Made by a program: the position numbers and the translations under genes. The notes under the pieces were generated by a model. That model was not told where the DNA came from, ran no database searches, and saw only the letters and a program-made list of their open reading frames with translations. Shown piece after piece: positions 18,745 through 26,291 of a stretch of 64,000 nucleotides of DNA (its first letter is position 1; each line of letters opens with the position of its first letter). Source of the DNA: CAZDBA01 sp965224765 (lineage in GTDB: Bacteria; Planctomycetota; Planctomycetia; Pirellulales; Pirellulaceae); NCBI GenBank assembly GCA_965224765.1, contig CBDDAC010000024.1, positions 62,001 to 126,000 of the forward strand, written 5' to 3'.

Positions 18745-19878
18745 ATGCATAACGATCAAAACACAAAGTCAATTGTAAAGCTTCAATCCGACCAGTTCAT
18801 TGTCCGACCGGTTTCTGGAAAACAAACCATCGCGGATGGAACGAAATCCTACGAAGTTGACTTGGCTCGTCAAAATTGCCAATGCAAAGAATTTTGCAAC
18901 CAGCGAAAGTCCTTTCCCATCGGCGACCCGCGTCGATTCTGTACTCACCTCGTCGCCGCGAGATGCGAGAGCAATGAAAAACTCCAGCCATTCCTGCAAT
19001 CATTGCTTGAGGCGCATGACACGATGAAAAAGGGCATGCCCAATGGCTCAAGTTTTGCGTTTTTTGAGATTGATGGGCGTCTGAGTTTTTATTGTGAAAG
19101 CCGCGACCAAACATGCTACTTCTTTTTGACCGGTGAAAGTGGATCTGTTTTTCATGAGTTTCATTACGATCGAAAAAAGAAAAAATGGACAGGAGAAGCG
19201 CCTGAGTCTCCAGAGCAACTGGTCGTGTTCGCATTCAAAGAGCGAGGTCAATATGTCACGCAACCAAAAACCGCAAGACGCGCTCGTTCACGGTCAAGAA
19301 AGCAACAAGACCGAGAAACTCCTTCAGCGATAAAATACTTAATCTTGCTTCTCACTGCAGCGGGTCTCATCACCGGCGGTGCCTATTTGTTCCAACGACT
19401 GAATCAGAATTCGGACCCCGCTCAGGCGGCTGACCAAAACACGTCCTCCACGAAACGAATAACCGCAAAATCCGCCAAGAAAGATCATCCGAAAACGGCC
19501 TTACCCATTCCTGTTTTGGAAGCCCCCCAAAAAGCAATCAAGTCTATTCCTGAAGTCCCCGATAACACGGAACAGAATGGCATCGCGAACGCCGAAGACG
19601 AGCCCACGCTCCCCGACCCGGCGGAAGAATCCCAATCCACGCAAAAGCCTGCTGAATTTCGCGAATGGAGAACATCCGACAGCCAACTTACACTTTCGGC
19701 ACGGTACAAATTTTTTCAAAACGGAAAAGTCGTTCTGGAGCGCGAAGACACCGGCGAACGAGTCAAAGTCGATGAATCTCAATTGCGATCCGAGGACCAG
19801 GCCTACGTCAAGCAAATTCGGCGTGAACGCAGAATCCAACGTGCCAAGGAGGCGAGTCATAACTCGGAACAGAATTAA
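18745..19878 (+). CDS. SWIM zinc-finger, membrane-spanning, SHD1-domain protein
   Basis: A 377-residue protein with an unusual order of parts. Residues about 38-75 hold a SWIM-type zinc finger: Cys-x-Cys (NCQCKEFC), then CTHLVAA giving the final C-x-H. Residues about 95-150 are a beta-rich region. A basic patch (RRARSRSRKQQ) precedes one membrane segment at about 192-214 (YLILLLTAAGLITGGAYLF). A Pro/Glu/Lys-rich linker follows. The C-terminus (about 310-360) is an SHD1 domain (EFREWRTSDSQLTLSARYKFF, VVLEREDTGERVKV, EDQAYV). The positive-inside rule places the SWIM finger in the cytoplasm and SHD1 outside it. The SHD1 gene 24 bp upstream is probably in the same transcript. Function unknown. 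Confidence 0.8.
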   Translation: MHNDQNTKSIVKLQSDQFIVRPVSGKQTIADGTKSYEVDLARQNCQCKEFCNQRKSFPIGDPRRFCTHLVAARCESNEKLQPFLQSLLEAHDTMKKGMPNGSSFAFFEIDGRLSFYCESRDQTCYFFLTGESGSVFHEFHYDRKKKKWTGEAPESPEQLVVFAFKERGQYVTQPKTARRARSRSRKQQDRETPSAIKYLILLLTAAGLITGGAYLFQRLNQNSDPAQAADQNTSSTKRITAKSAKKDHPKTALPIPVLEAPQKAIKSIPEVPDNTEQNGIANAEDEPTLPDPAEESQSTQKPAEFREWRTSDSQLTLSARYKFFQNGKVVLEREDTGERVKVDESQLRSEDQAYVKQIRRERRIQRAKEASHNSEQN

Positions 19879-19931
19879 CCTCCCCACTGCATGACTAGAT
19901 TCCAAAAAGCTCCCCCGAACAGCTTTATAAA

Positions 19932-20404
19932 ATGTCCTATCAATCCGAACGCCGAAGCCTGCAATTCAAGAACCTTAACGAAGTGTTCGCCGAAGTGGAG
20001 CGATTGGCAAGCGGACAAGTTCGCACAACCGGCAATCACACATTTGGGCAGATCATCAATCACTTGGCAATGACTCATGACATTTCGACGGGCAGAATCA
20101 CGCCACCTCCCATGCCTTGGTACATGAGGTGATAATTACCGTTTTCAAACCAATGCTTTTGAAAGACAAGCCCCTCAAGCCAGGCGTCAAGCTTCCCAAG
20201 AAAGGCGAATCATTTTTTTGGCCTGAGCAAGAATTTGACGTCGCGAAAACGATCGCATACCTCAAAGAATCCGTAGACACTTACAACGCGAACGGACCTC
20301 TCGAAATACATCCGGTTTTCGGCAAGATAACTTTGGAACAAAATATCAACCACAATTGCCGGCATGCGGCCCTGCACCTGAGTTTTGTTCATCCTGCTGA
20401 TTAG
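19932..20404 (+). pseudogene. DUF1569-family protein, frameshifted
   Basis: DUF1569 proteins are DinB-like four-helix proteins of about 150 residues with conserved His. The first frame (19932-20132) encodes SLQFKNLNEVFAEVERL and HTFGQIINHLAMTHDISTG and stops after PPMPWYMR. The rest of the family pattern continues from about 20130 in another frame (VIITVFKPMLLKDKPLKPG, then HPVFGKITLEQNINHNCRHAALHLSFV). Adding one G in the AGG at 20126-20129 joins PWYMR to VIITVFKP without loss. This is therefore a single-base deletion, either real or a sequencing error. An intact paralogue lies at 37793-38260. The truncated globin frame follows directly. Confidence 0.8.
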
Positions 20405-20487
20405 TGAGGTGCAACCATCGTGGACGAGTCTCTTTGAATTTCAATCTAAAAACGCAAGCACTCCAAAAAAGCAAAACTACCGCCTCA

Positions 20488-20856
20488 ATGACGAATGAAA
20501 CTGAAAGCGAATTCGGTGAGACCGAAATCACCAATATGGTCGCTGCCTTTTACCGCATGGTCCGTCATGATGAGTTGATCGGGCCGATGTACCCTGAGGG
20601 TGACTGGGAGGGTGCCGAGCAACGCCTCCGCGATTTCCTAATCTATCGATTCGGCGGATCCGATCGTTACATCCAGGAACGCGGACATCCGCGATTAGGA
20701 ATGCGTCATGGGCCGTTCAAGATTGGAATCCTTGAACGTGATCGATGGCTTGAGCTAATGCAAACTGTCATGAAAGAAACCAACGTACCCGGTGCGGTTT
20801 CGTTGAACTTAAAAGTCTTCTTTGAAAACGTCGCGGACTTTCTGCGGAATCAATAG
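20488..20856 (+). CDS. Group II truncated hemoglobin (GlbO-like)
   Basis: Small haem protein binding O2 or NO, family role in oxygen or peroxide/NO chemistry. The frame is open from 20404, but the ATG at 20488 gives 122 residues, the usual truncated-globin length, so it is preferred. Motifs fit group II: the GPMYPEGDWEGAEQRLRDFLIYRFGG region, the proximal His in LGMRHGPFKIG, and a Trp at G8 (RDRWLELM). The gene stands on its own between the broken DUF1569 gene and the truncated oxygenase on the other strand. It shows no sign of disruption. Confidence 0.9.
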   Translation: MTNETESEFGETEITNMVAAFYRMVRHDELIGPMYPEGDWEGAEQRLRDFLIYRFGGSDRYIQERGHPRLGMRHGPFKIGILERDRWLELMQTVMKETNVPGAVSLNLKVFFENVADFLRNQ

Positions 20857-20890
20857 GTAATAGTTCGCCTGAAAATCCCTAGACAGAAAT

Positions 20891-21250
20891 TTACACGCTG
20901 TTTGCATAAAAAACGTCGGAACGCAACACATACTTTCGGCCCAAACTGACGGAAACTCCTTCATGCCTTCTTTCATGGGGGAACAACAGAGCCACACCCG
21001 TTGCCGGCATAATATCGTTTTCAATTTTCCGGCGAGCCTCTCCTTCTCCCACATAGTCTCGAAACGTGGTTGAGCCGCCTGCGAAATCGTCATTAAGATA
21101 AATCAAATAGGAAAGTCTGCTCGCCAAGCCCTCCTTGTTCATCACAGAACCATCCTTATGTCGTTTGAACTCCTGCCCAGGTTCATAACGGTAGAAGCGA
21201 AGATTTTCATCTACCGAATCGGGAACTTGACCGTCGATTTCGGGCAGCAG
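20891..21250 (-). pseudogene. 2OG-Fe(II) oxygenase (prolyl-4-hydroxylase-like), 5' truncated
   Basis: The C-terminal about 120 residues of a P4Hc-type 2-oxoglutarate/iron dioxygenase. The first iron ligands are H-x-D in FKRHKDGSV, the second His is in RHEGVSV and the 2OG-binding basic residue is in KYVLRSD. The characteristic LRFYRYEPGQEF and LIYLNDDFAGGSTTF blocks are present. Upstream of about 21250 the reading frame continues on paper, but it runs into GGGGACA-type repeat sequence and the antisense of the Y1 transposase gene, where homology to the family stops. The N-terminal half is therefore missing, lost at the edge of the mobile element. No other piece of it was found in the window. 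Confidence 0.8.
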
Positions 21251-21268
21251 AATATGGGAGCAGAATAT

Positions 21269-22664
21269 GGGGACACCCAATTTTCGGTGGCAGCCACTTG
21301 AACGGCTAGTAGATTTATGTACACTAGATTGCCAGTTGGGAACGACCGGAGCCAGGAATGATTCCGTCTTTTCTTTTTCCCAAAGGAGCTCATCGTGGCA
21401 CGCCAAGCTCGGGGCGAATATCTCGATCCCCAATCCAGTCAAATTGTTCATGCCATCAGCCGCTGTGTCAGGCAGGCTTTTCTTTGCGGCAACGATCCGT
21501 ACTCAGGAAAATCCTATGAACACCGCCGGCAGTGGATTCGAGAACGGCTTGAATTCCTTGCGTCAGTCTTTGCCATCGATTGCCTGACCTACGCGGTACT
21601 CAGCAATCACCTGCACTTGATACTTCGTAGCCGACCCGATATCGCCCAAGCCTGGTCCGACGAAGAAGTCGCCTATCGCTGGCTCAAGCTCTGCCCGAAA
21701 CGAAAATGCCCCAACGGACTGCCAGTTGAACCTGCAACATACGAAATTAGCGAGATCACTAATGATGTTGGTCGAGTTGCTCAGCTTCGGGCTCGGCTTT
21801 CCGATATCAGTTGGTGGATGGCCAAAACCTCCGAGAAAATCGCGAGAATGAGCAACAAAGAAGACCAATGCTCGGGCCGTTTCTGGGAAGGAAGATACAA
21901 GGCGCAACTAATCCTGGATGAAGCCTCACTTTTGGCTTGCGCGATGTACGTCGATCTAAACCCGATCCGAGCCGCCATGGCCGCAACACCTGAAAACTCA
22001 GAATACACTGGGGCAAAAGATCGCATCGATGATTTACAATCCACACAACCAAACAAGCGACAACGCCCCAAACCTCAACCGACTCAAAACTCGGAGCACA
22101 TCCAATCGTGCGAAAAGAGCGGCTGGATGAGCCCATTGGAAATCAACGAGAAATCAGATCCGATTGGGCCCAATGTAAGTCCATGCGGTCGTCGCGCGAG
22201 CCGAAAAGGATTCTTGTCGATGTCGTTGGCCCGTTATCTTGAGCTACTCGACTGGACAGGCCGTCAACTGAGAAAAAAGAAGCGTGGATCAATTCCCGAA
22301 CATCTAGCTCCCATACTCACTCGCTTGGGCATCGAAACTAAAGGGTGGTGCGAATTGGTCAGTCGATTTGGCCGGCTCTTCAAGCGAGTGACTGGGACTT
22401 CGCATTCTGTTTCACAGGAAGCCGCACGCCGAAGCCAAAGTTGGCTACAAGCTCCCGGCACTTCTTACTTCGGCTGACCAGCCAACTCTCAAAACTTGTC
22501 AATCGATCAGATTGTTTCAACTAGACTGTCTCAGTGTACGCGCCGACATTGATAAACTCGCAAGCTGGTCAAACAAACTAGGTGAATCCTCAACGAGAAT
22601 TAACCACTCAGATTAAAAAGAGCCTCCATCGACAACGAAGGCTCTTCAAACAATGCGTGTCCCC
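21269..22664 (+). mobile_element. Y1 (IS200-like/RAYT) transposable element with GGGGACA/TGTCCCC ends
   Basis: I delimit the element by its two ends, which recur elsewhere in this island. The left end at 21269 reads GGGGACA followed by CCCAATTTTCGG and CCACTTGAACGG. The right end at 22664 closes with TGTCCCC after about 100 bp that match the short copies at 24373-24518 and 24718-24865 almost base for base. The right arm includes an imperfect hairpin (AGAGCCT ... AGGCTCT at 22619-22646). Between the ends lies only the transposase gene. The left end coincides with the point where the oxygenase gene loses homology. Exact cleavage points are inferred, not proven. Confidence 0.7.
21395..22477 (+). 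CDS. Y1 / IS200-like (REP-associated type) transposase
   Basis: Single-strand DNA transposase of the Y1 superfamily. The 360-residue product has the HUH-type metal motif in NHLHLILRSRP (His-x-His) at about residue 72. The conserved FWEGRYKAQLILDEASLLACAMYVDLNPIRAAMA block follows, broken here by context, where the Tyr of MYVDLNP is the likely nucleophile. Size and the VDLNPIRA signature fit the transposases that planctomycetes carry in many copies. The C-terminal 130 residues are a basic, variable extension. The frame is intact, so the element may still be active. It lies within the repeat-bounded unit 21269-22664. Confidence 0.9.
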   Translation: MARQARGEYLDPQSSQIVHAISRCVRQAFLCGNDPYSGKSYEHRRQWIRERLEFLASVFAIDCLTYAVLSNHLHLILRSRPDIAQAWSDEEVAYRWLKLCPKRKCPNGLPVEPATYEISEITNDVGRVAQLRARLSDISWWMAKTSEKIARMSNKEDQCSGRFWEGRYKAQLILDEASLLACAMYVDLNPIRAAMAATPENSEYTGAKDRIDDLQSTQPNKRQRPKPQPTQNSEHIQSCEKSGWMSPLEINEKSDPIGPNVSPCGRRASRKGFLSMSLARYLELLDWTGRQLRKKKRGSIPEHLAPILTRLGIETKGWCELVSRFGRLFKRVTGTSHSVSQEAARRSQSWLQAPGTSYFG

Positions 22665-22707
22665 GTTCCGCCCGTTCCGATGTCAAACAATGCGTGTCCC
22701 CGTTCCG
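22646..22707. repeat. Two tandem 25-bp copies containing TGTCCCC
   Basis: The 25 bases at 22646-22670 (beginning TCAAACAATGCGTGTCCCC) are repeated exactly at 22683-22707, with a 12-base spacer that itself repeats the CCCGTTCCGATG ending. This duplicates the right end of the Y1 element and points to repeated end-processing or slippage there. Confidence 0.8.
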
Positions 22708-22718
22708 ATGCGCCCGTG

Positions 22719-22972
22719 TCTTATGTAGCAAGGCATCGGAGCTTTCTTTTTTAGCTGCAGAACTTGAACAGCTTTCTTTGCTACAACATAAAAAAGTCCT
22801 GATGAAAACCAATCTCACCAGGACACGGACTTGGTAGATCGTCATGGGTCGGCACTCGCAATGAGATGCCGTGGGCCATCAAGATCGCCAGTCCTTTTCG
22901 TTCCTAACCCGAACAGCCGGATGAGCCGCTGAATACTTCAATGAGCTCGAACTTACCATCCAGGGAAAAACG
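22719..22972 (+). ncRNA. Candidate bridge RNA / structured 5' leader of the IS110 element
   Basis: The 250 bp upstream of the IS110 transposase can fold extensively. TTATGTAGCAA at 22721-22731 pairs with TTTGCTACAACATAA around 22778-22792, enclosing an AGCTG ... CAGCT hairpin. GTCCTG at 22796-22801 pairs with CAGGAC at 22819-22824 around a 17-base loop. TGG..GATC near 22832 pairs with GATC..CCA near 22893, enclosing GGCA ... TGCC. GGATG near 22919 pairs with CATCC near 22960. IS110-family transposases are known to use a bridge RNA encoded in the non-coding end of the element, and this position and the loop layout fit. That it is transcribed is inference. Confidence 0.5.
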
Positions 22973-23950
22973 ATGAACAACGACAGTTACCAAAACTATG
23001 TAGGAGTCGATGTCGCCAGCAAAAAACTGGACATCTTTGACTCCAAAACCAGAACGCATTCTATCATTCTTAATACACCGGAGGAAATCGAAACATTCGT
23101 TCAACAAATCAAACTCTCAAAGGTCAAAACCTTGGTGGCGATGGAAGCCACTGGCGGCTACGAGAGTCTGCTTGCCGGTGCCCTTCAAGCTAACAAGATC
23201 GCTTGTTCGGTAAGCAATCCACTGCAGGTGCGAAACTTTGCCAAAGGCTGTGGAATGATCGAGAAAAACGACAAGATTGACGCTCGCATGATCGCTCGGT
23301 TCGGACAAGTCGTCCAGCCAAAAACCAAGGAAAAACCGTCCGAAAGCGAAAGGAAACTCAAAGCACTCGTCCATCGACGTGACCAGATTCTTTCCCAGCT
23401 TTACGCTGAAAACAACCGCAAGCAGCAAACCTTCGATCTTGAAACAAAAGCGATGATCGAGCAAGCGATCAAGTTTTACAAAGATCAAATCAAGGAAGTC
23501 GATAAACGAATCAGCCAAGTTCTTGCTGCTTGCAAAACTCTAACCCAGAAAGCCAAAATCTTGGACTCTTGTCCTGGGGTAGGGGCAGCAACGATTGGAA
23601 TGCTATTATCGGAACTACCCGAGTTAGGACGAATCAATCGAGGCCAGATCGCCAAGCTAGTTGGTATCGCTCCGATCGCCAAAGACAGCGGTCAAAAAGT
23701 CGGCAAACGAGCTACGTATGCTGGTCGCTCGATGGTCCGCAAAGTCCTTTACATGGCCGCACTCGTTGCCACAAGGTTCAACCCAACACTCCAGCATTTT
23801 TATCAAAGGCTACTGGCTAAAGGAAAGCCTAAAAAAGTCGCACTCGTCGCTGTCATGCGCAAGTTACTCGTTACGCTAAATACGATGATAAAGAACAACG
23901 AATGCTGGCGCAATCCTCGCGAGACAGAGCTCGCTAAAGTTAATTCATAA
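22973..23950 (+). CDS. IS110-family transposase (DEDD/Tnp20 type)
   Basis: Site-specific transposase/recombinase of the IS110 family, 325 residues. The N-terminal RuvC-like domain shows the DEDD residues: Asp in VGVDVASKKLDI, Glu in VAMEATGGYE, and the two Asp of KNDKIDARMIARF. A helical region (about 110-190) leads to the transposase-20 domain with SCPGVGAATIGMLLSELPELG and the serine-containing GIAPIAKDSG...RSMVRKVLYMAAL segment. The reading frame is complete. The long non-coding part lies upstream of the gene, as in the IS110 subgroup rather than the IS1111 subgroup. A weak AGGGAAAAACG precedes the ATG. Ends of the element could not be fixed because this family usually has no terminal inverted repeats. 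Confidence 0.93.
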   Translation: MNNDSYQNYVGVDVASKKLDIFDSKTRTHSIILNTPEEIETFVQQIKLSKVKTLVAMEATGGYESLLAGALQANKIACSVSNPLQVRNFAKGCGMIEKNDKIDARMIARFGQVVQPKTKEKPSESERKLKALVHRRDQILSQLYAENNRKQQTFDLETKAMIEQAIKFYKDQIKEVDKRISQVLAACKTLTQKAKILDSCPGVGAATIGMLLSELPELGRINRGQIAKLVGIAPIAKDSGQKVGKRATYAGRSMVRKVLYMAALVATRFNPTLQHFYQRLLAKGKPKKVALVAVMRKLLVTLNTMIKNNECWRNPRETELAKVNS

Positions 23951-24372
23951 GACAGCCGATGGCCCCATTTTCGGCCCCATTCCGTAGAACTCGTCAAGAT
24001 GTAGTGGTTTGGCGTTGTCGTGAACTCGAAAGGACGCCGAGTCACCAAGTTGCAAAGTTTTGAAGCCATCACAACCGCCAGACAGTTATTACTTGATTGT
24101 CATACATCGATTGCGTGACTCAAGAACCGCATTCAATAGATTCAATCACGCAAGAAATACCAATCTCAGCGAAAGAAGCCACTACAGAAATTCAAAGGAA
24201 GCCGGCCAACAACGAAGGATCTACAAACGATGATCCCAGCACCAACCGCCTATCCTCCTCTGTGTTCCTTGGTGTCCTCTGTGGTTCAAATCAGATCATC
24301 ACGAAACGCAGAGAGTTGGCAGTCGCCATCAACAACAAAAAATCTCCATCAATGCAATCATAGGGTGAAAAT
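23951..24372. other. Non-coding stretch with eroded repeat pieces
   Basis: About 420 bp after the IS110 gene; the true right end of that element must lie somewhere here. GCCAACAACGAAGG-like sequence at 24196-24236 resembles the right arm of the Y1 element and looks like an old copy. CCTCTGTGTTCC ... CCTCTGTGG at about 24254-24290 is a low-complexity motif often seen between bacterial genes. No gene is supported. Confidence 0.4.
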
Positions 24373-24518
24373 GGGACATCCAATACTTGCATGTTGCCAC
24401 TTGAAAAGTTTAGTGGGTTTTGACCAATCAAACCAGCGGAATCCTAGAAGAGAAACTGCCACTCAACTTAATAGGAGCCTCAACCAACGACGAAGGCTCT
24501 TCAAACGATGGTGGCCCA
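24373..24518 (+). repeat. Short non-autonomous relative of the Y1 element (degenerate copy)
   Basis: About 146 bp beginning GGGACATCCAATACTTGC and continuing TTGCCACTTGAAAAG. The right arm carries GAGCCT ... AGGCTC and TTCAAACGATG. It aligns along its whole length with 24718-24865 and, at its two ends, with the left and right ends of the Y1 element. The terminal TGTCCCC has decayed to GTGGCCCA. There is no coding capacity. Confidence 0.7.
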
Positions 24519-24717
24519 TTTCGATGATGCCATTTTCGATAGGCCGCCCTATTTTCGCGTAGCTACACCTCACCAGTTGAGCATCACCCAAAGTCCATCA
24601 TCGTCATGATGCCAAGAGCCACAATGGACAAGCAACGGACCCAGCGCATTGTGTTCCACATCTTCGGACGAGTTCCAAAAATGGGGACATCCAAAATCCG
24701 AAAACGAATCCGAAAAC

Positions 24718-24865
24718 GGGGACATCCAATATTTGAATGTTGCCACTTGAAAGGTTAGTGGGATTGGGTCAATCAAACCAGCTTAATCCTCGAAGAGAAT
24801 CAACCACTCAAATCAATAATGCGCCTCCATCAACTACGGAGGCTCTTCAAAAAATGGCTGTCCCC
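24718..24865 (+). repeat. Short non-autonomous relative of the Y1 element, intact ends
   Basis: A 148-bp unit starting GGGGACA (24718-24724) and ending TGTCCCC (24859-24865). Left part: CCAATATTTGAATG and GCCACTTGAAAGG. Right part: AATCCTCGAAGAGAATCAA and a hairpin of GCCTCC and GGAGGC around 24822-24843. Compared with the other copies the hairpin arms differ, but the pairing is kept, so the structure seems to be selected. A further partial GGGGACATCC copy lies just to the left, at about 24683. Confidence 0.75.
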
Positions 24866-24966
24866 GATTGGTCCTGGAACTTCAAACCCGAACAACCGTT
24901 GGAACGTCTTACCCGATTCCGCCGCGAACAACGTCTATCGCTTCGGTTGAGTTTTTCGCGCGGCGG

Positions 24967-25479
24967 TTATGAAGCCACGAGCCTTTTGATGTCACCTCGA
25001 CACGATTCAGAAACGCCACTCTCTAACCAATCATTAAGCAATGCTTTTACTTCCGGTTTCTCGGCTTCTTCTTCAAGGTTTGAAATCGCTTCACTCCAAA
25101 CAGTGCTGGCTTCAAGTTTCTTCAACAGTGAAACGACACAATCTGCAGTCAACGATTCCGGAGGAATCGTATAAAGCGCGAAGTATGCTTGCGATACCGA
25201 GCAATCTCCCGCGACGTTGCCACAAAGCCATTCGAGATTGCTGCTTTCGTAGGACTCTCGGTGCTTCATGAATGCGCACACCGATAAATCTTTCACGAAG
25301 TTGCAAACTTCACTGGTAAGCTCTGCAGTATTAATCAATTGAAAGACCGATCGAAACACTTCCTCCACCAATCCTGACCCACTAAATAGCTCATCAAGGA
25401 CATGGCTTGACCAACGTGGATCACTCCCGTTAACTCCCATGCTCAACAAGCGATCTCGAATATGTGTAGAGTTAGTCAT
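24967..25479 (-). CDS. Putative immunity protein for the orphan toxin tail
   Basis: A 170-residue, acidic, probably all-helical cytosolic protein; no family recognised. The ATG at 25479 overlaps the stop of the orphan toxin frame by 8 bp (CATGACTAA), which is the usual toxin-immunity coupling. Clustered acidic residues (NLEEEAEKPEV, SLLKKLEAST) and the small size fit an immunity role, but this is inference from position. No signal peptide. It is the last gene of the toxin locus; beyond its stop lies the ~148-bp repeat at 24718-24865. Confidence 0.7.
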   Translation of the reverse strand: MTNSTHIRDRLLSMGVNGSDPRWSSHVLDELFSGSGLVEEVFRSVFQLINTAELTSEVCNFVKDLSVCAFMKHRESYESSNLEWLCGNVAGDCSVSQAYFALYTIPPESLTADCVVSLLKKLEASTVWSEAISNLEEEAEKPEVKALLNDWLESGVSESCRGDIKRLVAS

Positions 25480-25882
25480 GCAACAGGATCCTTACAATTG
25501 TGTCGGAGGGCAGTTTTCCAGACGCAACGCGGCTTGCTATCTCCGCCATTCGATGATGTCCGCCTGTGATTGAAAGAGCGCCCAAACCAGCCGTAGCGCT
25601 CATCGGGTCGCCCAGTCGAAACTTCAGTAGCTCTTCGTTTGACAACTTTGCTATTGCTTGTTGCTGTTCAGGAAACAGACCATGCTTACGACCAGTGATC
25701 GAACTACTGAGATCGCCCGCCTTGACCTCGTGAATTCGCGGATTGAATTCCTCTAGCGTCGGAGCTCTCGGATTCCGTGGTGTTCCAAACGAACGACCTT
25801 TAGCATCACCTCGTACGATGCGAGCTGTGATAACGTCGTCGCTTAATTTCGTGAGGTCTGCGCTCTTTGGGGCATCACAGTT
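25472..25882 (-). pseudogene. Orphan polymorphic-toxin C-terminal tail (no start codon)
   Basis: A 136-codon frame with no start codon or signal, open from the in-frame TAA at 25885 to the TAA at 25474-25472. It begins DAPKSADLTKLSDD and ends ITGGHHRMAEIA ... IVRILLHD. Codon use and the sequence itself look like real protein; the paired His of GGHHRMAEI suggest a metal-dependent nuclease-type active site, which I cannot name. The first codons share 11 identical bases (CTCTTTGGGGC on the plus strand, 25863-25873) with 26595-26605 in the main toxin gene, and the codon phase is the same (A-P-K-S). The arrangement of an orphan toxin module followed by its own immunity gene is known from CDI and Rhs loci. 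Confidence 0.75.
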
Positions 25883-26291
25883 TTACATGTGCGACTCCCC
25901 CAGCGTGATGGTAGACCGTTAAAGTCCGGGACTGTTTGCTGGCCATGATGACGTCGCCGTCGAAAAACATCTCGAAGTCATAACCATTGATAAATTGCTC
26001 TAACCGTTCAGAGTCACAACTGAAGGGTTCATAGTCATATCTCGAACATGCTTCAGTGCAAATCATGAGTGTTCCGGCGTGTCCAGCTCCCTGGATATGC
26101 AACAATTCGAGAATTTGATTGTCGGTCAATTCGGATGCTTCAATTTCCCAGTCGCCAGCGGATAGCCGAGTGAACTCGTATTTCACCCCTTGTTCATCAA
26201 GGGACGCCAAAACATTGTCCGCCGTAATCGTGCCAATGTTCGTTATACGAGATTGGGAAGGTGGGATTAAGTCATGCAGTATATCTATCAT
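25875..26291 (-). CDS. Putative immunity protein of the main toxin
   Basis: A 138-residue acidic protein whose ATG overlaps the toxin stop codon by 4 bp (ATGA), indicating translational coupling. No signal peptide. Visible features are an N-terminal helical half (ITADNVLASLDEQGVKYEF) and a C-terminal half with FINGYDFEMFFDGDVIMA and HHAGGVAHVKL. I do not recognise a named immunity family. The assignment rests on its position after a toxin-like gene, its small size and its acidity. Its stop at 25875 touches the start of the orphan toxin tail. Confidence 0.75.
   Translation of the reverse strand: MIDILHDLIPPSQSRITNIGTITADNVLASLDEQGVKYEFTRLSAGDWEIEASELTDNQILELLHIQGAGHAGTLMICTEACSRYDYEPFSCDSERLEQFINGYDFEMFFDGDVIMASKQSRTLTVYHHAGGVAHVKL

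Noticed and set aside
20891..21451. Full 186-codon frame for the 2OG oxygenase
   Set aside because: Family similarity ends near 21250; the rest is repeat and transposase antisense sequence.
22646..22707. Possible CRISPR array from the repeated 25-bp units
   Set aside because: Only two copies, spacer itself repetitive, no cas genes, and the unit matches the transposon end.
24097..24363. 88-codon plus-strand frame after the IS110 gene
   Set aside because: Covers repeat debris and low-complexity sequence; composition unlike the neighbouring genes.
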